Assembly (NCBI GenBank): GCA_927910885.1
Contig: CAKMOD010000019.1
Span: forward strand, 1-13,755
Length of the DNA stretch: 13,755 nt
Source: an uncultured Prevotella sp.
Lineage (GTDB): Bacteria; Bacteroidota; Bacteroidia; Bacteroidales; Bacteroidaceae
Direction: 5' to 3'
Part shown: piece after piece, positions 6,387 through 12,543 of the stretch
Layout of the letters: every line of letters starts with the position of its first letter
Numbering within the stretch: position 1 is the first letter of the stretch
Position numbers and translations under genes: made by a program
Notes under the pieces: generated by a model
Told to the model about the DNA's origin: nothing
Database searches by the model: none
What the model saw: only the letters and a program-made list of their open reading frames with translations

Positions 6387-6851
6387 ATGGCAAAATTAAC
6401 AGTAAACAATTACGATGAGCTTGCTGCCCGACTGGGTGAGAAGCTTGGTGAGAGCGAGTGGTTACTCGTTGACCAAGAGAGAATTAACCTCTTTGCTGAT
6501 GCTACCCTCGACCATCAGTGGATCCATGTTGACACAGAGCGTGCAGCTGTAGAAAGTCAATTTAAGAGCACAATCGCTCATGGCTATCTGACACTTTCAC
6601 TGCTCCCACACATGTGGCAGGAGATTATGGAGGTGCATAATATCAAGATGATGGTCAACTATGGTATGGACAAGATGCGATTCGGTCGTCCAGTCCTCGT
6701 GAACTCACGCATTCGTCTTGTTGCCACCCTCGATAGCATTGAGAATATCCGTGGTATCTGCAAGGCTGGTATCAAGTTCCAGATAGAGATTGAAGGCGAA
6801 CGTAAGCCAGCACTTGAGGGTGTTGCTACCTTCCTTTATTACTTTGAATAA
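6387..6851 (+). CDS. MaoC-like (R)-enoyl-CoA hydratase / NodN-type protein
   Basis: The 154-residue single-domain protein carries the hydratase-2 signature: FADATLDHQWIHVD at residues 36-49, with the expected catalytic Asp42 and His47. It is followed by the family's AHGYLTLSLLP stretch at 64-74, in the hot-dog-fold helix region. Members hydrate trans-2-enoyl-CoA to (R)-3-hydroxyacyl-CoA, usually as dimers in the cytoplasm. Short bacterial homologues are often annotated as NodN-like. The true acyl substrate here is unknown, and no fatty-acid genes adjoin it. The start follows an AT-rich leader without a Shine-Dalgarno site, normal for Bacteroidota. The gene is a single unit with its own promoter and a strong hairpin after it. 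Confidence 0.88.
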   Translation: MAKLTVNNYDELAARLGEKLGESEWLLVDQERINLFADATLDHQWIHVDTERAAVESQFKSTIAHGYLTLSLLPHMWQEIMEVHNIKMMVNYGMDKMRFGRPVLVNSRIRLVATLDSIENIRGICKAGIKFQIEIEGERKPALEGVATFLYYFE

Positions 6852-6877
6852 GTAGAGGTAAACGCTTATAAATAGAC

Positions 6878-6919
6878 ATAGGCGGGCATAGACGATTTGT
6901 ATCGTTTATGACCGCCTAT
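6878..6919 (+). terminator. Long hairpin after the MaoC-like gene
   Basis: ATAGGCGG (6878-6885) pairs with CCGCCTAT (6912-6919). After a G/A mismatch, CATAGACGAT (6887-6896) pairs with ATCGTTTATG (6901-6910) with one G:T wobble around a TTGT loop, giving 19 steps in total. Only a short T4 follows (ATTGTTTTATG), so it may terminate weakly or simply protect the 3' end. Confidence 0.7.
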
Positions 6920-6954
6920 CATTGTTTTATGCTATCAAAACACGGTTTCTGCTA

Positions 6955-7016
6955 TACAATTAATGTTAAAAATAGGCTTATATCATTAACGATAAATATA
7001 AATTGTTGTACCTTTG
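6955..7016 (+). promoter_or_regulatory. Probable promoter and possible OhrR-type operator of the MarR-family gene
   Basis: TACCTTTG at 7009-7016 fits the -7 pattern; the -33 region is poor. Upstream, TACAATTAATGTTA (6955-6968) is close to the TACAATT/AATTGTA palindrome described for OhrR regulators. A matching AATTGT half lies at 7001-7006 next to the -7 element. Autoregulation is inferred only. Confidence 0.4.
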
Positions 7017-7104
7017 CAGAGCGAATAGATTATTTTCAGGTAACAAAGAGATCAAATTAGCTTCATAATATTGAAGTTATCAAAACATTTAAGGAAGAAA
7101 AAGT

Positions 7105-7620
7105 ATGGTATACGACCAACTAAAATTGCAGAGTCAACTCTGCTTCAGATTGTACACAGTGAGCCGACTAGTTACTCAAACTTATTATCCAATGCTTGAG
7201 AATTTAGGTATTACCTATCCTCAGTATCTTGTATTGATGGCTCTTTGGGAGGAAGACAACCAAAAGGTGATGGAACTTGCTCATCGTCTTTATCTTGACT
7301 CAAACACCATGACTCCACTTGTTCAGCGTATGGCTCAACTTGGATTGGTTGACCGTGTAAAAGGTGAGAAAGATGGAAGAGAAACCTATGTGTCGCTTAC
7401 TGAGCGTGGTAAGGCTTTGCAGGAGAAGGCAAAGGATATTCCATCTTGCATGGTAGAAAAACTGTTTGAGAACGAAGAAGAGTTAGTTCAATTCAAGGAG
7501 ATAGCTACAGATCTTGATCGTCTCATTGCTCGTCTTTCAGGACAGCGTTCTAAGGAGAAGGAGGAAGCTTTGGCTAAGATGCGTGAAGAGCGCTTAGCTT
7601 CTAAAAGAAATAGAAAGTAA
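7105..7620 (+). CDS. MarR/OhrR-family transcriptional regulator
   Basis: The 171-residue protein has the MarR winged-helix plan, with a recognition-helix region near 57-78 (ELAHRLYLDSNTMTPLVQRM) and a wing near 83-98 (DRVKGEKDGRETYVSL). The N-terminal LCFRLYTVSR places Cys13 where OhrR proteins carry their peroxide-reactive cysteine. Tyr17 and tyrosines near 27-28 fit the residues that hold it. A second Cys115 could make this a two-cysteine sensor. OhrR represses organic-hydroperoxide resistance genes until the cysteine is oxidised. No ohr or peroxiredoxin gene is adjacent, so its targets must lie elsewhere. The C terminus carries an unusual charged tail of about 27 residues (SGQRSKEKEEALAKMREERL and on) beyond the normal dimer helix. 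The ATG has a purine-rich AAGGAAG site about eight bases upstream. Confidence 0.85.
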   Translation: MVYDQLKLQSQLCFRLYTVSRLVTQTYYPMLENLGITYPQYLVLMALWEEDNQKVMELAHRLYLDSNTMTPLVQRMAQLGLVDRVKGEKDGRETYVSLTERGKALQEKAKDIPSCMVEKLFENEEELVQFKEIATDLDRLIARLSGQRSKEKEEALAKMREERLASKRNRK

Positions 7621-7646
7621 TTTCATATAGCTTTATAGCATAAAGT

Positions 7647-7694
7647 AACAAAGGTGTATCAATAATAGGATGACTATTAGGGTGCACCTTTGTT
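7647..7694 (+). terminator. Hairpin terminator after the MarR-family gene
   Basis: AACAAAGGTG (7647-7656) pairs with CACCTTTGTT (7685-7694), and inside it TAATAG pairs with CTATTA around GATGA. The right arm overlaps the first bases of the 52-bp repeat starting at 7688. No U-tract follows, so termination efficiency is uncertain. Confidence 0.6.
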
Positions 7695-7739
7695 AATTCA
7701 TAATTCACAATTCATAATTCATAATTATGATTACCATTG
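7688..7739. repeat. 52-bp AT-rich heptad repeat, copy 1
   Basis: These 52 bases are identical to 12530-12581. Internally they are 7-bp units: ATTCATA (7696), ATTCACA (7703), ATTCATA (7710), ATTCATA (7717), ATTATGA (7724). Similarity to the second copy continues weakly for about 35 bases downstream (GTTTATTG..ACA..CTTGT). No transposase or target duplication is visible. Confidence 0.9.
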
Positions 7740-7781
7740 TTAACAGTGTTTATTGATACAAATAACTTGTTAACTCGGTTA

Positions 7782-7850
7782 CTTGTCAACTTGTTCGCTT
7801 GTCAACTTGTTCACTCGTAACAGTCAATTTGTTCACTCGTAACAGTCAAC
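7782..7850. repeat. Nested tandem repeats: 2 x 16 bp and 2 x 22 bp
   Basis: CTTGTCAACTTGTTC plus one base occurs at 7782-7797 and 7798-7813, differing only in the last base. Overlapping this, units beginning TTGTTCACTCG occur at 7807-7828 and 7829-7850, 22 bases each and differing in the last base. A partial third unit (TTGTTGAG) follows. The block fills most of the gap between the MarR-type gene and the next promoter. Confidence 0.85.
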
Positions 7851-7886
7851 TTGTTGAGACGACCAATTGTCTTTTTTCTTTCTTTT

Positions 7887-7918
7887 CTTGCCCATTCTCT
7901 ATATTTTTCATACTTTTG
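7887..7918 (+). promoter_or_regulatory. Promoter of the secreted-protein/TM-protein pair
   Basis: CTTG (7887-7890), 20 bases, then TACTTTTG (7911-7918) closely matches the Bacteroidota pattern. The predicted transcription start near 7924 rules against the early ATG at 7931 and favours the ATG at 7991. Confidence 0.7.
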
Positions 7919-7990
7919 TAACGTGTCATAATGCGGTTGTGTCAAAGCAATGGGAGCAACTGCAAGCATAGTATAAAGGAACGAAAACAA

Positions 7991-8473
7991 ATGAAAAAAA
8001 TACTACTTTTACTCACTGCGCTTCTCTTTACAATGGGGGCACGTGCTCAAAAAGACATTGTCTCGGTGGCAGATGCGATTAAGATCTTTCAAGCTAAGAC
8101 GTTACAAGTTGGTAAGCAGGTGCTTGAAAAGCAAGGCTATATCTATAAAGGTGTGTCGTCTGATGAGTTTGGAAAGGATTATAACTGGGTGAAGAATATG
8201 AACTTAACCAGCGATTTCCTACCAACTGCGATGGGACGTGGTAACTCCAGTATGGTGCTCTTGGCGCAAGATGGTAAGACGGTTTATATCTATGTCTTCA
8301 ATTGTACAGCCTTTGCGGGCTTGCAAGCGCAGGTGAAGGCGATGGGTTATGACATGGGTAATGCGGTGAAAGGAGACAAGGCTACGCTGATTTGCACGAA
8401 GGATAATCAGCCAACGATTAGTTTCCTGACACTCCAGCATCCGCTACCTTATTGCGTGCAGATTACGGAGTAA
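7991..8473 (+). CDS. Secreted protein of unknown function
   Basis: I do not recognise this 160-residue protein. The ATG at 7991 begins a clean signal peptide (MKKILLLLTALLFTMGARAQ) with a likely cut after ARAQ, so the mature protein is about 140 residues. The mature part mixes short hydrophobic strands and charged turns (GNSSMVLLAQDGKTVYIYVF). It has two cysteines, one in FNCTAF and one in LICTKD, plus a third near the end (PYCVQI). No lipobox, repeats or catalytic motif is visible. An in-frame ATG at 7931 would add 20 residues that spoil the signal peptide and lie at the predicted transcription start. It is followed after 41 bases by a single-pass membrane protein on the same strand, so the two are probably co-transcribed and may act together at the envelope. 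Confidence 0.75.
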   Translation: MKKILLLLTALLFTMGARAQKDIVSVADAIKIFQAKTLQVGKQVLEKQGYIYKGVSSDEFGKDYNWVKNMNLTSDFLPTAMGRGNSSMVLLAQDGKTVYIYVFNCTAFAGLQAQVKAMGYDMGNAVKGDKATLICTKDNQPTISFLTLQHPLPYCVQITE

Positions 8474-8514
8474 GGCTAAAAAGGAATAAAAATAACGGAT
8501 AGAAAACGTAGATA

Positions 8515-8898
8515 ATGAAAAAGAAACCAACTTATAAGGTACCAGTAACTATCTGTGCTATTGTGCTGGTGTTGGGTGCAGTAATACTTACCATTCTCAT
8601 GGAAACGCGTGAGATGGCTCCTCCTCGTAAGTATGAGGTCGATATGTCGGGTGAAGTTATCGGTATTGACAATGGTCCGAAGATTCCTGTATTGACAAAG
8701 GAAGAGGAGAAGGAGGTAGAGGTGAAGGAGGAGAAGAAGACCGAAGCTCCTAAGAAAGAATCTTCTGAGTCAGAGGAAACTACTGAACCAGAGAACCCTG
8801 TTATCGTTCCTAACCTTCCAGAAGGACAGACTGAGCCAGTTGTAAAGGCTCCAGTGCCTGAGATTAAGAAGCCAACAATCGACCAGATTGAGAATTAA
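8515..8898 (+). CDS. Single-pass membrane protein with acidic Pro/Glu/Lys-rich tail, unknown function
   Basis: I do not recognise this 127-residue protein. It has a short basic N terminus (MKKKPTYK), one membrane helix at about residues 9-29 with no cleavage site, and a short ordered-looking stretch (KYEVDMSGEVIGIDNGPKIP). A long low-complexity region rich in Glu, Lys, Pro and Thr (about residues 60-127) follows and ends KKPTIDQIEN. The tail is like the periplasm-spanning linkers of TonB-type or envelope tethering proteins, but no TonB C-terminal fold is present. N-in, C-out topology is expected. It sits 41 bases behind the secreted protein gene, probably in one operon. Heptad repeats start three bases after its stop. 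Confidence 0.7.
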   Translation: MKKKPTYKVPVTICAIVLVLGAVILTILMETREMAPPRKYEVDMSGEVIGIDNGPKIPVLTKEEEKEVEVKEEKKTEAPKKESSESEETTEPENPVIVPNLPEGQTEPVVKAPVPEIKKPTIDQIEN

Positions 8899-8901
8899 CG
8901 T

Positions 8902-8936
8902 GGGTGATGGGTGTTAAATGTTGGGTGTTGATGGTT
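8902..8936 (+). repeat. Heptad repeat locus 3
   Basis: Units are GGGTGAT, GGGTGTT, AAATGTT, GGGTGTT, GATGGTT. The first 27 bases are identical to 1390-1416. The run begins three bases after the stop codon of the preceding gene, with the G-rich strand as its sense strand. Confidence 0.85.
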
Positions 8937-8966
8937 TGTAAAATGAACTGTAGTCCTATTTAACAT

Positions 8967-8987
8967 CTCTCATAAAAAAAATGAGAG
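8967..8987 (+). terminator. Possible terminator hairpin around an A7 loop
   Basis: CTCTCAT (8967-8973) pairs perfectly with ATGAGAG (8981-8987) across seven A residues. No T-tract follows on the + strand, so this may be a weak terminator of the preceding operon or part of the repeat pair described beside it. Confidence 0.4.
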
Positions 8988-9014
8988 GTATATACTTGAT
9001 AGTTTTAAAATGAG

Positions 9015-9097
9015 TTGCTGTCACTTTTAACATTTCGTGTAAATGAATGAAATGCAGGCCTTTATCAGTTTGGTATGAGTGACAGGAGTGACAGCAA
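9015..9097. repeat. Inverted repeat with 11-bp arms
   Basis: TTGCTGTCACT (9015-9025) and AGTGACAGCAA (9087-9097) are perfect complements. Inside, CATTTC (9031-9036) and GAAATG (9049-9054) also pair. GAGTGACAG appears twice in a row near the right arm. Confidence 0.65.
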
Positions 9098-9180
9098 GTC
9101 TTAATCCATATCGGTTATTAGCTCCCAATATTTATCGTATTCTTTCCTAAGAGTCTTGTTTTATTGTCGATATTTTGTCA

Positions 9181-9225
9181 GCCTTTCTATCTTAGAGTAA
9201 ATCATTACTCCTTAGAAATAAAGGC
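9181..9225. terminator. Long interrupted hairpin, possible terminator of the zinc-ribbon gene
   Basis: GCCTTT (9181-9186) pairs with AAAGGC (9220-9225), and GAGTAA (9195-9200) pairs with TTACTC (9205-9210) around ATCA. Additional pairing in between is imperfect. It lies about 80 bases past the stop of the minus-strand gene. Confidence 0.45.
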
Positions 9226-9306
9226 AATTAATCTGTTTGATAATAAAGCAAAACTCGGTTAAGTGTTAATGACTTATTTGTCTTAAAGGGTAAGCCCTGA
9301 ATCTAT

Positions 9307-10718
9307 TTACCAGTTAATCTGGGTTATTCTACCATCTTTGACAGTAGCAGAGATGACATAACTACGCTTAGACTTACCGCCTTTTCGTTCAATATCCAAT
9401 GTTGCAGGAATCTTTATACGAACCTCTGCACCAGCATCATTGCTCTTTTTGCTTACCTCAGCAGGTGGACCAAGGTGCCAGTTGAGGGTCTTTACATCAG
9501 CCTGATAAAGTTTGTCAGTCATGTAACGACGAATATCCTTGATGTAGAACCACCTGCACCGAGGAAGTTCAATGATGGAGCAACAGCCCCTGCAATCTTG
9601 TCGCTGCTCTTGCTATTAATACCTTGTAAGAGTTGGCGTACGGCAGCGACAGCTCTTGAGCGTTCACCCTCCGATACCTTTGGCTCTACTGGGGCAGGTT
9701 TTGGCTCAGTCTTTTCCTTTGGTTCGGTGGTAGTAGGAGCCAAGAGTTTCTTTAGTTTCTCATCAGCCTCCTTGCTATGAACACCATTAGGGTGCTGTGC
9801 CTTATAGCCAAGATAAGCATTCTCATCATTCTTAGCTACAGCCTGTGCCCAATCCATTTCGTCAATCTTAGCCTCTAACTCGCCGCGATGCTTTGAGTCT
9901 GGATATTTAGCGATAAACTGTTTTAATACTTCCTTTGAGTTGCTTGCCAATGCGACAGACAAGTCATTATTGGCTTGTTGCATACTCTGTGTGGCTGTTG
10001 TCAACTCCTTCAAGCGAGCTGATACACTATCACGGTGAGCTTTAGAAGCAGTTGGATTCTCTTTGAGATAGTTCGTTAGTACAGTTGGTTCACTACTACT
10101 AATTGCTTGTGCGAACGCCTCCTGCTCGTTATTTGCCTTGCTGACGCCCACTCCTTGGTTATAGAGGAATAGCAAAACGGCAGCAGTGATAGCAGCAATG
10201 AGCAGTGACACAGCCAATGAAAGATGATTGTTTTTATCAGGAGTGTTTTCCTCTTCGTCCTCAGCTACTGCTTCGGCATTGGCAATCACTTCTTCGTCAG
10301 CGTTATCGTCAATGACGAAGTCGGCATCAACTGCCTCCTCCTTCACCTCTGGTTCAATAGAAGAATCTGGTGTCTTGTCGTTGTAATTATCCGTTATGTG
10401 TTCTTCTGTTTCTTCTACTTGGATAATAACATTATCATTCTCTGTTGTCTCCTCGTTGTCAACAGACATGAGAACAACTGGTTCCTGCACCTTACCTTCG
10501 TTAGTAGCCTTGTTAGTGTGGTGTTCAGCAGCAGCTACGGAAGGCTCTGTATGGCTTTCCGTATGATGACAGTTCGGACATGATGATTCCTCTTTGAGGT
10601 ATAATTCACTGCAATTAGAACATTTAACGATATGTCCGGCAATCTCTACACCGCAGCTTGGGCATACAGGAGCTTTGTCGCTCACTTGATGTCCACATTC
10701 AGGGCATTTGATGATCAT
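9307..10718 (-). CDS. Zinc-ribbon, membrane-spanning protein, frameshifted near its C terminus
   Basis: The N terminus has two four-cysteine zinc ribbons, C5/C8/C19/C22 and C33/C36/C47/C50. An acidic linker of about 110 residues follows, then one membrane helix at about 166-187. After that comes a helical region with TPR-like pieces (LKENPTASKAHRDSVSARL, IAKYPDSKHRGELEAKIDEM), a Pro/Lys/Glu linker, and a C-terminal domain that looks NTF2-like (AVRQLLQGINSKSSDKIAGA). The frame breaks near 9538-9541: it reads STSRIFVVT then stop, while the next frame gives KDIRRYMTDKLYQADVKTL and continues to 9307. One extra base restores a protein of about 470 residues. Zinc-ribbon/TM proteins of this layout are common in Bacteroidota but mostly uncharacterised, and I assign no reaction. 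The cytoplasmic ribbons and extracytoplasmic repeats suggest a sensing or scaffold role. It starts 64 bases after the GH25 gene with no promoter of its own visible, so they are probably co-transcribed. Confidence 0.78.
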
Positions 10719-10782
10719 TTATCTAACGTAAGATTATAGTAGTGTGGATAATTATCTTTTCCTTTTCTCTTTGTTATGGTAG

Positions 10783-11490
10783 CTAACGTTTTCGTCGGAA
10801 CCGTAGCTCACGCATACTATGCTTACCCATCAGTCGAGACTTGTCAACATATCCTTTCACACCGTTGATTCGTCCCTTTCCGGTGTACTGCCAAGCAAAG
10901 ATATCTCTTCCATCGTTTAGCTCTGGTTCACGTCCGTTATACTGAGCAATGAAGAGTAGATAGCCGTCAAGCGCACCGCTGAGGTGTTTATTATAGAAGT
11001 TTGTATAGGTATAAACCAATGGTTTGACACCATACTCCTTTGTCATAAGCACAAGGAATTTGTCTAAACTATCGCGCAATGCCTCTGTACTCAGTCCTCC
11101 GGTAGTCTCAATGTCTACCATCGGGATGAGGTCTTGGTCTTGTGGACGACACTGCATACGGAAGTTGCGCAACTGCTCCTCTTGTGGAACAGCTGGACGA
11201 TAGAAGTGATAAGACCCCACGTTCATACCACATCGTCGTGCAGCCTCGATATTCTCAAGGTAGCGTTGGTCAATGCGTGTACCGCCTTCAGTGGCTTTTA
11301 AGTAAACGTAATTGAGCTTATGATTGCTGTTTTCAGCCACTGTTTCCCACCATATATCACCTTGGTAATGGCTCATATCAAGTCCATGAACATGGCTGCA
11401 GGTGTCTTCGCATTGAATAGTATATTGTGCTTTTAGACCTGCAAAAGAGAATATGCAGGCAATGAGCAGTATTATCTTTTTTAACTTCAT
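10783..11490 (-). CDS. Secreted GH25-family lysozyme-like muramidase
   Basis: The 235-residue protein has a signal peptide (MKLKKIILLIACIFSFAGLKAQ) and then one glycoside-hydrolase family 25 domain. Family signatures are present in order: GLDMSHYQGDI (Asp38), YLKATEGG (Glu68), VGSYHFYRP (92-99), PMVDIETTGG with Asp126 and the likely catalytic Glu128, and FAWQYTGKGRINGVKGYVD near the end. The full set implies an active N-acetylmuramidase cutting peptidoglycan in the periplasm or outside the cell. Length is normal for a single-domain enzyme, and no cell-wall-binding repeats are attached. The C terminus is strongly basic (RELRFRRKR), which could help binding to anionic wall or surface. Roles in wall remodelling or killing of other bacteria are both possible. 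The zinc-ribbon gene follows on the same strand. Confidence 0.9.
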   Translation of the reverse strand: MKLKKIILLIACIFSFAGLKAQYTIQCEDTCSHVHGLDMSHYQGDIWWETVAENSNHKLNYVYLKATEGGTRIDQRYLENIEAARRCGMNVGSYHFYRPAVPQEEQLRNFRMQCRPQDQDLIPMVDIETTGGLSTEALRDSLDKFLVLMTKEYGVKPLVYTYTNFYNKHLSGALDGYLLFIAQYNGREPELNDGRDIFAWQYTGKGRINGVKGYVDKSRLMGKHSMRELRFRRKR

Positions 11491-11495
11491 AGATG

Positions 11496-11503
11496 CAAAG
11501 ATA
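11496..11503 (-). promoter_or_regulatory. Possible -7 element directly before the GH25 start codon
   Basis: On the minus strand TATCTTTG matches TAnnTTTG and is followed by only CATCT before the ATG at 11490. If real, the mRNA would be leaderless or nearly so. No good TTTG lies about 20 bases upstream, so the match may be chance. Confidence 0.35.
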
Positions 11504-11626
11504 ACATTTTAAGTTGAGATAGCCGTCCGAAGAATGTATAATTCTGTTGATTTTAGTATTTCTTAATTCATAAATCTTAGAATTATTGGTGTTTGGTGCG
11601 GTTTAAATAGCATTTCAACACCATTG

Positions 11627-11665
11627 GTGCTAAGCATCCGCACGTCATGTGCGGATGCTTAGCAC
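11627..11665. repeat. Perfect 17-bp inverted repeat (hairpin)
   Basis: GTGCTAAGCATCCGCAC (11627-11643), a GTCAT loop, then its exact complement (11649-11665). The sequence continues with ATGGCGTGCG, echoing the left arm again. The GCAC, TAAGC and CGCAC elements resemble the 22-bp units at 1497-1562. No T-tract adjoins it on either strand. Confidence 0.85.
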
Positions 11666-11700
11666 ATGGCGTGCGAATGGCAAGTGGGAGTTAAGATGAT

Positions 11701-11734
11701 GAGTTATTAATTCCTAACTTATAAGGAATAACTC
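11701..11734 (-). terminator. Hairpin downstream of cmk
   Basis: GAGTTATT (11701-11708) pairs with AATAACTC (11727-11734), with a further CCT/AGG pairing inside. It lies 78 bases past the cmk stop on the minus strand and is a plausible, not strong, terminator since no long U-tract follows. Confidence 0.45.
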
Positions 11735-11811
11735 CCCCAATAGCACAAAGTTCTAACGTGCTTGTAGTCAGGATGTAAATGCTTTGCTCTGCTATTGTTA
11801 CGCGTAAGATA

Positions 11812-12507
11812 TTATTCTACTTCTGCTGCCTTACAATATTGGTCGTAAAGCCACTGCTTTTGCTCGGCAATAGTGAGCTGACTGTTGTCGAGTTCGAGGG
11901 CATCATCAGCCTTGCGGAGAGGTGATGTCTCACGATGAGAGTCGATATAGTCGCGCTCCTGCACGTTCTTAAGGATGTCGGCAAAGTCTGCTTCCATTCC
12001 CTTTGCCTTCAACTCGTCGTAACGACGTTGCGCACGTACCTCAGCTGATGCGGTAACGAAGATTTTAAGTTCGGCATTTGGGAATACCACCGTACCGATG
12101 TCGCGACCGTCCATAACGATACCTTTCTCTGCTCCCATACGCTGCTGCTGTTCTACAAGAGCCTTACGCACAAAGGCAAGTGTGGCAATAGGGCTTACGT
12201 GAGATGACACCTCCATTGTACGGATTTCGTTTTCAACGTTCTCACCATTGAGATATGTGTCTGGACGCCCCGTCTCCTTGTTGAGTTGGAAACTGATATT
12301 AATATCCTTCATCTGTGTCTGCAACTCCTCTTCGCGGATGGTTCCGTCAGCATTAAAGAGGTTATGACGTAGCGCATAGAGTGTAACGGAGCGATACATA
12401 GCACCCGTATCTACATAGATATAGCCAATCTCTTTGGCAAGGTCTTTTGCCATTGTGCTCTTTCCACATGATGAAAAGCCGTCGATGGCGATAGTTATTT
12501 TCTTCAT
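11812..12507 (-). CDS. cmk: Cytidylate kinase
   Basis: The 231-residue protein has every cytidylate kinase landmark. The P-loop is GFSSCGKST (residues 10-18), DTGAMYR follows, DGRDIGTVVFPNA forms the CMP-binding region, and the lid/substrate segment reads RDYIDSHRETSPLRKADDA. It phosphorylates CMP and dCMP with ATP in the cytoplasm, feeding CTP and dCTP synthesis. I place the start at the ATG of MKKITIAIDG. An in-frame ATG at 12523-12525 would add MKLTKY, but those codons fall in an 18-bp tandem duplication rather than conserved protein. The P-loop SSC replaces the more common S/A-G-S triplet but keeps Gly-Lys-Ser-Thr. The gene is separated by more than 200 bases from both neighbours, so it is probably a single unit. 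Confidence 0.93.
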   Translation of the reverse strand: MKKITIAIDGFSSCGKSTMAKDLAKEIGYIYVDTGAMYRSVTLYALRHNLFNADGTIREEELQTQMKDINISFQLNKETGRPDTYLNGENVENEIRTMEVSSHVSPIATLAFVRKALVEQQQRMGAEKGIVMDGRDIGTVVFPNAELKIFVTASAEVRAQRRYDELKAKGMEADFADILKNVQERDYIDSHRETSPLRKADDALELDNSQLTIAEQKQWLYDQYCKAAEVE

Positions 12508-12543
12508 ATACTTTGTTAATTTCATAATACTTTGTTAATTCAT
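12508..12543. repeat. Tandem 18/17-bp duplication at the cmk start
   Basis: ATACTTTGTTAATTTCAT (12508-12525) is followed, after one A, by ATACTTTGTTAATTCAT (12527-12543), differing by one T. On the sense strand each ends or begins with ATGAA, so the duplication creates a second in-frame ATG upstream of cmk. Confidence 0.8.

Larger units (their letters stand above)
8899..9306. other. Gene-free 408-base interval between convergent genes
   Basis: I see no coding region here. It contains heptad repeats (8902-8936), a 7-bp hairpin around A7, a pair of diverged direct repeats with a larger inverted repeat (8938-9097), and a long hairpin (9181-9225) near the end of the convergent zinc-ribbon gene. 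Confidence 0.7.
11491..11811. other. Gene-free interval between cmk and the GH25 gene
   Basis: No coding region is seen. The interval holds a perfect 17-bp stem hairpin (11627-11665), a second hairpin (11701-11734) suited to ending cmk transcription, and an inverted repeat CAATAGCA/TGCTATTG (11738-11745 and 11790-11797). Confidence 0.65.

Noticed and set aside
7931..7990. Early ATG for the secreted protein
   Set aside because: It lies at the predicted transcription start, and the extra residues would bury the clear signal peptide starting at 7991.
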